DNA of 64,000 bases from Ceratothoa steindachneri (GCA_963969495.1 OZ018326.1:178539497-178603496); one strand, 5' to 3'; shown: positions 36,095-47,305, counted from the first letter of the stretch. Numbers and translations are program-made. The notes: generated by a model from the sequence alone, not told the origin.

Positions 36095-37763
36095 GGGTAA
36101 TCTGTGCAGAAGAAATTTAATATATTAATGATATATATTATATTTTAGAGCCGAAGCTCACCGCAACAGAATGAAAGGCGCTTATCTCAGCGGCGAAAAA
36201 GGAAGAATATTTCTGAGAGACGACCCAGAAACAACCTTCATTTCCTGTGCAGAGCACCGAGTCTGTGCCTAACACCAACTCCTATGACATTCGGCCAAGA
36301 AAATTTCAGACATGTCCAATAAATAGAAACGCTGATAAAAATAAATGCATGGAAAATTTTGTTTTTCTTTTTTGTGCCAAAAAAAAGAACCGAAAATAAT
36401 GCAACTATTTTATGAGCGTTTTTATTAATTGTACATATCCGAAATTTCCATTGTTGATTGTACATCCTCGTACTCTGTACCTGTACCTAAATACAAAACA
36501 GCAGAAATGTACTCCCTTAAGAGGGTACATCTGCATTTATTTTAGTAATATATTATATATACATATATATTACTCAAATTAATGCAGATACAAAACGATG
36601 AGTACAATCATCAGAATCTAAGATTAAATGCTAATCTCGTAAATAAGCCCTAAGTGAAACTGAAGTGAAAAAAAGGATTTGGTGTAGGCCTAGCAATGGC
36701 TCACTTTACTTTACAAACAAAACTGCTCAGTTATTTACTTATAAAAGTCGTATATTATTGTGCTTGTGGCAATCTATCATAATTTTACAAACTAGCAAAA
36801 TTACTAAAACTTCCCAGTATTACGGTAAACAAATAAAAGCTACTTACATACTATAACGCCGAACCACTTGATAAACAGACTGTAAGGATTTAAAGTTCCA
36901 CCTGAAGTATTTTCATTAAGCCAACAACGGTGCCAGGCGCATAACGATCAAGCGCACAATGGAGTGCGCCGCAAAATAAGCTTGTAAGATGCAAAATATT
37001 TGTTTACAGATTAATGTAAATCCTATTATGCTAATAAAATATTTAAAAAAAGGGAAAATATATGTATTAATATTTAAAATGTAATTCAACTGCATAAATT
37101 AAAATTAGGCACTGCCCTAACTATAATTCAGGTTTCAATAGGTTGAGTCCTGTGGCCCCCTTGAAAGATCTATGGTCCCTCTAAAGCTTAAAATGTTTCT
37201 ATGGCCCCCTTCAGATGTGCCATGGCCCCCGGTTGGGAAACCCTGGTGTAAGGAATGAATATAACGAGGAAAAGCAGATGATAGTTTTATACACAGCGTT
37301 AACCATTACGCTCCGCATGTGCCGAGACTTTCAGCCACCCCCTCTTTTCCCACTGCCCCAAGACCCTTTGAAGTCGCACGCAAAGGCGTATTTCGGTGAG
37401 CAGATTTACGAGACAGTTTACCTAAACTTTCATCCCGGAGTCAAGCAACCAAGACCTGCTCCTTTCGTCCGTTAATATAAACACAGGAGGGTGTGAGAGC
37501 CCTAATAATGAAAATCTTGTTGCCTACGGCTTCGACGGCAGAAAATCTATGAACAGACTCACTGTCTCTTCCGAGTGTTTATGTCTATTTTTCACCAAAT
37601 AGACGAAATTTCACCTTCTCCGTACGTAAACATTAAAGGGCGAAGTGTCACAGCTTTAAAAATTTATGCCCTAGGAAAGGGGCATGACTGTTAGATTGAG
37701 GTTTCGCCCCTCCTAAACTCCCTCCTCTCCCTCCTAGTAGATAATCGACGTATATATTTTGAC
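35988..37763. repeat. Large dispersed duplication, copy 2
   Basis: Matches 1-1782 in the same orientation. The two copies differ by scattered substitutions and small indels, for example two extra A in the run near 37043 and loss of several TA units near 37060. The match certainly extends left beyond the window start in copy 1. Confidence 0.9.
36095..37245 (-). mobile_element. hAT element, 5' non-coding part and terminus (copy 2)
   Basis: Same leader as 110-1268, ending with the terminal repeat CAGGGTTTCCCAACC (read from outside) at 37231-37245. The flanking bases (gtgtaaggaatgaatata) match copy 1 apart from a two-base difference, showing one ancestral insertion. Confidence 0.7.
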
Positions 37764-38146
37764 TGAAATCCCCTCCATTATTAGTATTGTCAAGTCCCCC
37801 CTTTTTAGCTTAGCCTAGTAACGCTAATCAATTAATTCTATTTGAGAATCGCTCCTCATAATAATTATCTAGATACTATTTCAATTTAAATAATCCCCTT
37901 TTACATTCTTTAATTCTTATTTTGATATTGGAAATAAAATTATATTTTTGTTAATTCATCTTTAACTAACCTTGAACGATACTCTCGGCCTATTGAAGTA
38001 GATCTCGCCAACCGATATGCTCTCTGTCTGATTATTAAGGATTTGAAACCCAACGCCTCAAGTTTCACCATTTAGTCGGTCGTTAATCTCTGAGAACAGT
38101 CCTTAAACCGTTCGCGTTGAGGTAGGTGATTAACTCACCCCCGACA
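37492..38146 (+). repeat. LTR (family D), variant or internally deleted copy
   Basis: Begins GTGTGAGAGCCC-like after a purine tract (acaggaggg) and follows the LTR at 1516 for about 270 bases, up to the TATA-like string at 37750. It then differs. The later part has an AT-rich R/U5 look (aataaaattatatttttgtt near 37932) and ends CCCCCGACA, like the other LTR ends. I infer a shorter LTR, but the right edge is tentative. Confidence 0.45.
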
Positions 38147-39029
38147 TAATAGAGGAGTAGTGTATACTATAGAGTGGTTATACCACGATGGTATCAAAAA
38201 TAATATTAAAGATATAATTTTATAGAAGGTTTTGAGCAATTAATGCACAGCCCTCATTGCTTAGCATTCCATAAATATTTTAATAACTTTATTAGGCAAT
38301 GCAAAATCCTAATCTTACTGCAATAATGCAATACTGCTGCGATGCAGAGCCGACATGAATTTCAATTTTTTTTCAAAAATATATTAAAATTATAAACATT
38401 TATCCTATTACATAATACACGTAACAAAGCACTGCATATTGTTAAGTATTACATCTTAAATATAATAATGTTATATAATAACCCAAATGACATCATTTAT
38501 TACTGATAAAAATTGTCAAATTTGCGGTTTGATATATTGTATTTTTATTCATTTTGGTAGCTTTTTAATAATTAAAACACCAAACACTGTTATGTGTTCA
38601 TCATAGTTTCAAAAGTAAATCTTCCTTAGTTAAACTTTTACGAATTTCCAAATTTTAAGTAAACTACAAAGGTAGAAATCTCCACGCTGGTCAACTATTG
38701 TGAAATCACATTCATTTTCCTTTAAAATGATCATATTCACCATGGAAACCATAACAGGCGGAATCAAGAAACATTCACGAACGCTATGGAATATAATGTA
38801 ACTGTAAAAATTACATCAGACACGTAAAATATCAAAAAAACCTACCTAGCAAACAAAAATGACGTCGAAGCTCCGCGAGAAGAAGAGGGGGAGACGTAGA
38901 CATCAGACCTGTTTCTATCAAACCCATATTTAGGCAAGAAGGCCTGTTGTACGGTCCGTGTCTATATACACTTCGTGTACTTCACCCTATGTCTCAGCTC
39001 CTTTATGGTCAACCATAATGCAGGATGTA
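38147..39029. other. No recognised feature
   Basis: Very AT-rich, then a short GC-richer stretch (38870-38930). No motif recognised. Confidence 0.5.
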
Positions 39030-40406
39030 TGTAGAAGTCTAAATCCCACGTACATTAGTGCAGGCAGAAATACCCCGACACAAGCTGCGTGTCCCTCCTG
39101 TATTCCAAATTCACCTTTCGCTTCGAATTCCCTCCGCCCCTTTTCGCACCAGAGAGACGGCCAAATTTTCGGCCGGCAGCTCAGGAAAATGTCTGCCGCT
39201 AAAAGATACCCGAGACGACGAAGGGCCGAGTTTTCTCGTCGTCGTACACAGCGACTTAGAGCAAGGATAGCTCGAAGGTTTGAAGGATTTACTCTGTCTG
39301 GCAGCAGATGAAAAGGACTTTCGCGCAGCGATACGGATTTTATGAGAATTCGGTGCTCTCCCCCGATTTTTGCTCGTGAGGGAAATAAAAAGGAAAATTC
39401 TCGATGTAATCAGGCAGAAGATCTTGGACCTAGGTTGAGTGTGGAGAGCTAGTCCCACAAAGGAAACAGTTCGCTCGTTGTAAGAAAGAAACTTCGGGGA
39501 ATTTGTGTGTTGCCATCACGGTACTTGTAGGTACCAAACTTCTCGCAGACCCCCACCCCTTTCAGAGTCAGAGGTTACACAGGACCTTCCTCTGCTGATT
39601 ACCCTAAACGTAGCTAGGTAATCGGTTTTGGCACCCACTCGAGGAGCCGAATAAACGGACAGTCAGTTTAAGGAAGAAGAAGTCCGATTTGAGCCACAGT
39701 TTGGCTCGCCTTCGTGATCCGGCATAGGATCATTATATCACCGGTATAAGATTACCTTCTCATTCGGTAACCTCGAACGCCCGGACTAAGTGCGATCATG
39801 GTCACCAGAAGAAGATCTTCACCGTCATTCTCAAAATACTTACGAAATCAAAGGTATCGTTAAAGTGAATTATCCCCTCCCCTGGCTTAACCAGTTTATT
39901 CGTTAACTAGAATTCAGTGCCCAATTCAATAATATTATTACATTCATTCTGTTGGGTGTCATTAAGATGCAAGGATCCTAGTGAGTAATTTTCAAGTGTA
40001 ATCACCCTGACATTACGTAGACTTACTTTTTCAGTGCAAAGATTAATTCTATTTATACCTATATATGCTGTTTCATATTTCTAATTCATGTACATTAAAA
40101 ATTATTTTTGTACCTGTGTGTTTAACAATTTTGGACGATCCTTTGGCAATTAATAAGCAATCCGCTGGGCTTAAATCTCAATATTAGACGGGTCCACTCA
40201 TGACTGGCCTTTACTAAGTGGAAACACATTCAGGGGATCATAATCTTAATTTTGATCGAAAGGGAAGCACCGGGGTTATTCTTATTTACCGGAAATGGCT
40301 ACAGTAAGTGTATTGGATACATTTCACCTCCACTTCACATTGGTGCGGTAATAAAATATATGTCCAGAAGGTGGGACTAAGATTCCCCACTCACTAAACC
40401 TCCACA
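39030..40406 (+). repeat. 5' LTR of element C
   Basis: Starts TGTAGAAGTCTAAAT and ends CCTCCACA. It aligns along its length with the reverse complement of 52673-54083, which fixes both edges. Frames inside it (for example 38958-39311) are not conserved as proteins. The R/U5-like part near 40080-40110 is AT-rich. Confidence 0.88.
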
Positions 40407-40414
40407 TATATAAG

Positions 40415-40510
40415 TGGTGTCAGGTGTGTGGGGTTATCACAAAACATCTCGATCTATATAATTGGTATAAGGTGTGTGGGTTTATCACTAAAAGTAACAC
40501 CTATAAATTT
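40415..40510 (+). promoter_or_regulatory. Primer binding site and repeated leader of element C
   Basis: TGGTGTCAGG (40415-40424) is the primer site, eight bases after the LTR. A second, diverged copy of the surrounding ~48-base unit follows (TGGTATAAGG near 40462, with the same gtgtgggKttatcac context). Element C-prime has three such units. See findings. Confidence 0.75.
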
Positions 40511-40751
40511 CTGTGCATCTCAAAACTTTAATAAAACTGTGCCAACGTCCAAATTAGTTCAAATACTTAAACATTAACAGCAATTCTCATTTTGGGCTGT
40601 AAAAAATAGTTAGGTTAGGCTGATTATCTAATTTTTTTATTATTAATTGTTTTCTCTTCTCCTTCGTAGGGAACTATAATAACGTCCTTTCTTAAGCCCC
40701 TTACGCTATAGCAACTCTCGCAGTGGATACTCTTATCTTTGGATCGATAAA

Positions 40752-41843
40752 ATGGCGTCCACATCGTTCGAAATATTCCTCAAACAAGGACAAGCATTCG
40801 GAATGGAAGGTCGAGAACTCGTTGAATACGTTCAGAACTTACAAAGGAGTGAACTTGCAGAAATAAAAGCAGAGAGATAAGTAGAAATCGAAGAGCAAAA
40901 ACGGAAGGAAGAGAGAGAAGAGCAAAAACGAAAGGAAGATTTAGAAAGGGAAAAACTACAACACGTTCTTCTTCATGAACGTGAATTAAGTATGGACCAA
41001 GTGAAAGTAAGTTCAATTGGTTCCCGGGGTCAACAACCTAAAGCCCCTGCTCTCAAACTAAGCCCCCCCCCCTCCATCGTGAAAATAAGGACTTCATTAC
41101 CTACCTAACCCATTTCGAAAAAAATATTCGAATTAAATGGATGGGATATTGAAGCCGATGGAGTAAGTCACCTTCTCCCCTTGCTCTCCACTCGCCTGAG
41201 AGAGATTTTTATCGCATTGCCGCAAGAGGCGAAAATTGATTATTCCACCTTAAAAACAGAACATCTATCTGCTATTAACCTTAACCCCCAGTTTTATAGA
41301 TTAAAGTTCGAATCAGCTAAACTCCAAGCAGGACAGACATACAGACAATTCGGATTCATCATGAGAAGGAATCTGCAAATCAGGCTGGTCTCAGCTAAGG
41401 TGGAAAGAGACTACGAGGCATTCATCGACTTTATTTTAAAGAATCAACTACTAAGTACACTCCTCCAAGAGATTAGAGCCTTCGTTCAAGACAAAAGGGC
41501 CTCTTCATTCAAGGATTGCCTCGATGAAGCGGACCTTCACTCTTCAAATCATCATTTATACCCGAAGGAAAGCATAAAAGGTAACCCCTCTTCCCCCAAG
41601 AAAAAGTTTAGGTGCGGAAGACACCCATATGAGAAACCCTTTCAGTTTGTAAAAGTTACTACCCCATTTAAGCCAAAGAACAAATTCCAGAAGACCCCAG
41701 AAGCCTAAAAAAACCCTGGTTTTAACACTCACCTAAACAACAGCTTCAGTAGTCCGATCACGTGTTACTCTTGCAGAGCCTTGGGGCACATAAAATCCCA
41801 GTGTCCACAAAATTCGAGGTTATATCCCTCTTCATGTCAGTAG
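40752..41843 (+). pseudogene. gag of element C with CCHC knuckle
   Basis: It starts MASTSFEIFLKQGQAFGMEG and RELVEYVQNLQRSE, followed by a charged, helix-forming segment with EEQKRKE repeated. A stop and then a shift (A-run near 41120) interrupt it. The long open frame 41181-41708 carries LREIFIALPQEAKIDYSTL, GQTYRQFGFIMRR and FKDCLDEADLHSSN. After a TAA at 41706 the same frame continues to CYSCRALGHIKSQC at about 41763-41804, a perfect C-x2-C-x4-H-x4-C zinc knuckle, and ends at 41841. Start choice rests on the match to element C-prime at 52263. Gag would package the RNA. Confidence 0.88.
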
Positions 41844-41852
41844 GTATATCAA

Positions 41853-42158
41853 GTGACTGCCACCCTTTCTCCAAAGCAAACCGCCGTGGAAACCCCTCAA
41901 CCTTCAGACCCGTCAGATCAGGACTACCAGGTCAACTTCGTATTCAATAAGAGTTTTCCTGGTGAAATCAAGTTTGAAACTGGCTCGAGTAATGGGTGCA
42001 AAGTGTCCACTTTAGTTAGGGACACCGGTTGTACCTGTATCGTAGTGTCAGACAAGCTACTCCCACCTGTAAAATCCGAGCATCATAAATTTGCGGAAGT
42101 GCATGACTTTTTGGGGTGCCGTAACAGGTTCCCTGTCGTTCGGTGCCATGTAGAGTGA
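41853..42158 (+). pseudogene. Aspartic protease of element C
   Basis: A 101-codon open frame holds VNFVFNKSFPGEIKFETG, TLVRDTGCTCIVVSDKLLP (active-site D-T-G at 42021-42029, intact) and KFAEVHDFLG. Element B has the same protein with D-I-G. It stops at 42158. In another frame the sequence goes on with YFGGWAGVIASRMKFCAVLVG and VTTRAQAG, parallel to TGWPDVVAAPIKFRSVLIG and VTRAQAE of B, so the stop is a frameshift effect. The enzyme would cut the Gag-Pol precursor. Confidence 0.85.
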
Positions 42159-42339
42159 CGCTATTTCGGTGGTTGGGCTGGCGTGATTGCGTCCCGGATG
42201 AAATTTTGTGCAGTGCTGGTCGGACAGAGCGCACAACTCTCTCCGAACGATGTTACCTAAACCGTCACCACCCGAGCGCAGGCGGGCCGAGAAAACCGTC
42301 CCCTCGCGCCGCTCAAACTCCCGTGCGGCTCTAAGTTCA

Positions 42340-42590
42340 AGAAGTCGAATAACGCTGAGGAAAAAGCCAGGAGAGGTGATCTCCAGATAAAAAGAGAAAC
42401 AGAAGAAGCAAGAATACAGAATAAAAGAATAGAAGACGAAACAAGAATTCAGATGGAAAAAGAAGACGAGGAAAGAAGACAGATGGAAATAGAAGCCAAA
42501 GAAGGAAGAATAAAGATAAAAGAGAAGAAGACGAAAGAAGAATAGAGATAAAAATAGAAGAAAATGAAAAGAGAAGACAGATAGACGGGG
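42340..42590 (+). pseudogene. E/K/R-rich coiled-coil-like insert in pol of element C
   Basis: Purine-rich DNA (gaagaa, agacga and similar) encodes KARRGDLQIKRETEEARIQ and EDEERRQMEIEAKEGR, charged heptad-like repeats. In element B the corresponding place, between T-R-A-Q and the linker, holds the pre-integrase-like segment. The only similar stretch in these elements is the charged part of gag (EEQKRKEEREEQKRKE in C). Stops and shifts appear at its end. Confidence 0.7.
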
Positions 42591-42717
42591 ACTTTCAGCT
42601 TCCCGCTCTCCCTTCTACCCCGCTCCCCCAGGAAGAACCCTCCCCCCAGTCAGACGTGAACCCCGAACTCGGGCCCGTTAAAATCGCCCAAATAGTCTTG
42701 CTCTTAGGAGAATACTA

Positions 42718-43169
42718 CAGGGTTTCCACAAAGTCTGGGTACATAGGGGATAAATAGATACCTTTAGAACAAAACAATATTATTTAATTATAATGTTAAG
42801 AAATTATATTTTAAATATGATTTCCATTATTTGCAATGCATAATTCGATGCGCCTTGCTAAATTCTTGTGAACTCGATTGAATAGGTGTACATTGCCGTC
42901 GATTTCAGCACACTGACTGATAATGCGTTCTCTCAAGGGGTTTAGATTTGCAATCTTCATTGAGTAAACTTTCTCTTTTAACATACCCCAGAAAAAGAAA
43001 TCAAGGGGCAAAGGTCTGGTGAACGAGGGGACCACTCCACATGACCTCTTCTTCCAATCCAGTGAGGAAAAGTGCCATTCAGCCAATCTCTAACATTTGT
43101 AGCAAAATGGGCAGGGGCTCCATCCTGCTGAAACCAGTCCGGAAGTACCTAGACTTTGTGGACACCCTG
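42718..43169 (-). mobile_element. Non-autonomous mariner/Tc1-like element nested in C
   Basis: A 452-bp insertion flanked by TA (42716-42717 and 43170-43171). The ends are inverted repeats: CAGGGTTTCCACAAAGTCTG at the left against CAGGGTGTCCACAAAGTCTA reading in from the right. A reverse-strand open frame (43086-42811) encodes the transposase C-terminus: VPSFTRPLPLDFFFWGMLK, where P-L-D-F-F holds the third catalytic Asp, then KVYSMKIANLNPLRERI and ELCIANNGNH. The first two thirds of the transposase are missing. It sits in the protease-to-reverse-transcriptase linker of element C. Confidence 0.92.
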
Positions 43170-43171
43170 TA

Positions 43172-43245
43172 CAGCCCTATGTGAAAAGATGTAGAAGGAC
43201 TAGAAAACGTCACATTCTATTTTGACAACGTGTACGTAGCCACGC
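43172..43245 (+). pseudogene. Reverse transcriptase scrap of element C
   Basis: After the nested mariner, DVEGLENVTFYFDNVYVAT is read. This is the active-site strand of reverse transcriptase (Y-F-D-D, second Asp now Asn). It fuses directly to LTR sequence at about 43246, so everything after the active site is deleted. Confidence 0.8.
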
Positions 43246-43594
43246 TGTTTCATATTTCTTATTCATTTATATTAAAAATTATTTTTATATTTGTGTGTTT
43301 AACTATTTTGGACGATCTTTTGGCAATTATTAAGCAATCCACTCGGTTTAAATCTCAGTATTACACAGGTCCACCGATGACTGGCCTTTACTGAGAGAGG
43401 ACACACTCAGGGGATCATTATCTTAATTTTGATCAAAAGGGAAACACCGGGGTTATTCTTTTGCACCGGAAGTGGCTACGATAGGTGTATTGGATACACT
43501 TCACCTCCGCTTCACCTCCTCTTCACCTTGGTGCAGTAATAAAATATATGTCTAGGAAGTGGGACTGGGATTACCCACGCACTAAACTTCGACA
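43246..43594 (+). repeat. 3' LTR of element C, 5'-truncated
   Basis: Only the last 349 bases of the LTR remain, matching 40060-40406. It ends CTTCGACA. The left edge is the deletion joint with reverse transcriptase. Confidence 0.88.
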
Positions 43595-44563
43595 CAGGGC
43601 ATATTGGACCATTCATTAAAATTAAAATTTACTCTAAATTTGGAAAATTAAAAACAAACATGATTTTAGCATTATTTTTAAAGGTTAAATGACTCATTAG
43701 ATATTTTTTAGACGATTTTTACAACGCATACATATTTATATATAAGAAATTCAGCTTACATTTCTTTATTCTTTTATTCCCCTAACTCCAATGGTTATTG
43801 AGATATTGCTTTTCAAATCGGCTTAATTTTCGGGAGGATACACTCACACCCCCACCCCGAGGTGTTTCTGACATTGTGACCGATCAGGCACATGTTATTA
43901 GCCGTAGAGAGCAGAGGTTCTTTAGATTTCATATCATAGAAGAAAAATTGATTGCATTTGTTTCTCACTTTATTTAGTAACAATTTATTTAAAGTAAAAT
44001 ATGGAATCAAATTATGGAAGAACTAAACAAAGTAAGAAACTCAAACTTTATTATTTTTTTTCATGTTCTGTTATTTAACTTTTTAAACGAAAATATTGTT
44101 TGCCTTTTAAATGTTATAATTCCTCTGATAAACTTGAATTTGTGATCTCAGTGGAGGGTTATGAATAAATAATGAATCAAAATAGCTACAAAAGAAATTA
44201 AATTTAGCTCACACTGAATATACAGTCATGGCGAAAGCTTTTGAGAATAATATAGAATATATGAATATTTTTCATTAGTTTTCAAATTTTCGTGATAAGA
44301 ATGATTAAGCTGTACAACGATGAGAAAAAAAAGCAATGATAATAACCTTTTCTAGGAGTATTTTAGTGTAAATCACGAATATAACATCCGTCTCTTTCTG
44401 CGAACCTCCTATTTCTTGTAAATTACCATCTTTAATACACCGATCGTTCCATAGGGATTAAATGCAAACAGGATTGGGCCGAAACTGACAACACTAAAAG
44501 TTATAAACGGATTTTGCTATAATTTTAGTGGCGTGTTTCTTAGGTACTTTTCGACACGTGAAG
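43595..44563. other. No recognised feature
   Basis: AT-rich DNA. Part of it may be the eroded N-terminus of the following LGLMKQ-family copy (FLGTFRHVKK just upstream of 44564). Nothing else seen. Confidence 0.4.
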
Positions 44564-45430
44564 AAACATTATGACCTGTACTTTTTATGTAAATGTGGTT
44601 ACTAGGACAAAGGCTGGGCACCTCACTTATGTTGTGTCAGGTGTACAAGTGTCCTTTTTGCCTGAGTGAAAGGCAAAGGCCCTGGCCTAATGTTCGGTGT
44701 ACCAATGGTCTGGAAGGAGCAAGAGGACCATTCAACGGATTGCTACTACTGCTTAACACATATTAATGATGGGTATTCGATGTGGTTTCTTGCCTGGTCT
44801 TTAATATATTTTCAAGATATTTATCAATTAAAAATATCAAAATACATACTATGTTGTATTTCCACTATTTCTGCAAGTGATCACAGCCAGTAATATCAAT
44901 TTTTAGTGTGATTTTATTTTATTTCACTGCAGGTCCCTCACTCCCTTTAAAACTAGTCCTAGTGAATCAATTTACCAAAGCACGGCAACATAACAAGTTG
45001 GTTTTCAATACCTCAAACCGATCTTCCCTAAAATAAGCGATGCCAAGATTAAAGAAGGAATATTCGTAGGACCTAAAATTCGTCTACTTATATCTGATAA
45101 GGACTTCGAAGCGACAATGGATGAAACAGAGATTACGGCCTGGCATGCATTCAAAGGCGTATGCAAAGGGCTTCTGGGAAAGCACCACGGGGCCCAGCGA
45201 GAGCCTATAGTGGAGAGCCTAATCAAGTGCTACCAGTATCTCGGATGCAATATATCACTGAAGATACACTTTGTTCATTCTTATTTGTTCTTCTTCCCAG
45301 AAAATGAAGGAGCTGTGAGTGATGAACATGGAGAGAGGTTCCATCAAATTATAACGTCAATGGAAAAGAGTTAAAAGGTAAAATGGAGCCCTGCTATGCT
45401 AACTGACTTCTGCTGCAAAAAAGTGTTTTA
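44564..45430 (+). pseudogene. LGLMKQ-family gene, locus 4, with internal deletion
   Basis: KKHYDLYFLCKCG, DKGWAPHLCCVRC and [13 protein letters not shown], then [10 protein letters not shown], reproduce the N-terminal zinc block (C-x2-C, H, D-C-Y-x-C). From 44770 to about 44960 the sequence is unrelated and AT-rich. It resumes with FQYLKPIFPKISDAKIKEG (44999), IFVGPKIRLLISDKDFEAT, ITAWHAFKGVCKGLLGKH, LGCNISLKIHFVHSYLFFF, AVSDEHGERFHQIITSMEKS, and after a stop KVKWSPAMLTDFC. The middle part with C-V-D-L-K-M and L-G-L-M-K-Q is missing. The G-E-R-F-H-Q block is intact in this copy. Confidence 0.88.
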
Positions 45431-47301
45431 AGTAGATGACAGCCGGGCAGTTCGGTACTACCTGGGTAATGAATGAGTCCTTCTTCACTTTTTGTTGCAG
45501 ATATTTACATAGCATTTTGGTGAGTCAAAAACTCAACAGGGTTACGCTTAGGGTTCCATTATACTACCCAAATAATTATTCTTTGGTCAGTTTCTGTGTC
45601 CCATGTGGAACTTTTAGAGAGAGCCCCTTTGCCTTCTGTAGAGAACATCCATATTCGTTTATGTGTGTATATACGCTTGTAAGCCATGACTTAATAAAAT
45701 ATGGATCAATATAAGTTTATGTAATATATTTTAATAATTCCGAAGCCTCCTTAATAAATTTAGAACATTATTCAATTTCGAGGTGAAATAAGTTTAATAG
45801 TTTTGTTATTTTTATTAATGTGAAAGCAAGAATAGAGATTTTGGTCATTAAAATCTTCTTTATTGTATCGGCAAATTATGACGGAAATAGAAAATTTTAG
45901 ACAAAATATATTAAAAATTAGGTTCTATCCTGAATATTTTGAACCCAATATCATACGACTTTGTTATTTTCTTAATAATGACTAACAGGGCATTTCCGTC
46001 ACGAATTTTGGAATTTCGAAATACAAGTAATCACATCTAGGCAAGAGAGGTTACAGTAGATCAACCTTCGCTAAGGAATTCAGGCAGGGAAAAATATGGA
46101 GTGCTTACGTTAAGTCTTTTGCTATCTATCCTGAAAATGTCTCCAATTCACAAAAAGAGAAGGTCCACATGGGCGAGAGGTGAACTTAAGCTATACCAAG
46201 ATGAATGTATCCTATTCTTGATACTACGAGTAACTTATAAGTTTTGTTTTAAAATTTTAACTTCAGAAGTCCCCTCTTTCTGATTAATCCTACTATTGAA
46301 ATCCGTGGAGATTTTCACTTCTACTTACTTAAGAGTACTGCAACATCTTTGTGATCAACTTCTTCTACCTCTTTTCCAAAGAGTCAAGCGTATATGCTCA
46401 GGTTAATGTTTGCCTCTACTATTATTCAGACTTAATCGCAAAGTAAATTTGACTTGGATTTTAATAAAAAAACATTGGCAAAATTCGGTGCGTATGCAAT
46501 ACACAGAGGTAGACTTTGCTACAACCTTTGTGAATTATGTAGAAGCCCGGCTGTATTGGTCCCAAAATTATTTATATTTGTCTGTGTTTTCCTTCGAAAA
46601 TTGCGATGCGGCAGAGCTCGGTCACGACAAATCTATTTGAAATTCTACCGAAAACTAACCGAAATGTAAGCTATAAATTTCCATTATTATGCCGCGTTTC
46701 CGACTTAAAGAGAAGCACTTTACTGCACAATTTCTAGTTAAATTGTAGCCATTTCTGCCTAATTACCTACTTTTTCATTCAAATTTTAATCTAAATGCAC
46801 CCAAAATCATACAATTGGGATGACGAGGAAATCGACTAAGATAGAGCGAGTAATTAATAAACAGGCTTAAATTACATAATGGAGAGATTGACATTCTTAA
46901 AGAAATATCAATCATTTAACCCTTTTTGAACGCCATCTAATCAGCCACAAGAGCACAAAAGCTGCCCAGCTCTATATGGAATGCTTTTCACTTTTATGCT
47001 AAATAATCAAATGCAAAGCCGTAAAATATTTGGAGGGTTTTAAGTTCTTAAAAGTTTTCTCGAGTTTTCTACCCTCTGCATATTTATTTGACTATTCATA
47101 TCAAGAAGCGGAGAGTAATTTAGCGTAAAACTCATTTGAAAAATCCATATATACTCGTATATATAATAAAAAAAGAGCCAATGCAAGTTCTGCGGGTGGT
47201 AACAACGACCAGAGGGCTTTCGCTATAATTATTTTCTGCCTTTCAAAAACAATTTTAAAGACAGAAAGAAAGATGCAGAAACCTTGTATCGTAGACTATA
47301 T

Positions 47302-47305
<4 letters not shown>
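45431..47305. other. No recognised feature
   Basis: About 1.9 kb of AT-rich DNA. Two overlapping frames at 46410-46669 are Cys- and Arg-containing but show no known domain. I see nothing else. Confidence 0.45.

Larger units (their letters stand above)
39030..43594 (+). mobile_element. Ty3/gypsy-like LTR element C, internally deleted
   Basis: 5' LTR 39030-40406, leader with primer site, gag 40752-41843, protease 41853-42158, an E/K/R-rich stretch, a linker, a nested mariner at 42718-43169, a 70-base scrap of reverse transcriptase, and the last 349 bases of the 3' LTR. Most of reverse transcriptase, all of RNase H and any integrase are gone. Flanks CAGGA (39021-39025) and CAGGG (43595-43599) could be a target duplication with one change if the LTR starts with a doubled TGTA. 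It is a relative of elements A, B and C-prime. Confidence 0.82.

Noticed and set aside
39111..39458. Coding frames on both strands in the GC-richer part of LTR C
   Set aside because: They are not kept in the paired LTR of C-prime and carry no domain. Composition explains them.
44915..44932. An intron ending ttttatttcactgcag in the LGLMKQ-family copy at 44564-45430
   Set aside because: It resembles a 3' splice site, but the coding sequence does not resume at that point and no matching donor is seen. A deletion plus AT-rich filler is simpler.
46410..46669. Possible host exon with Cys/Arg-rich frames
   Set aside because: Two overlapping frames of equal quality, no splice sites, no recognisable domain.
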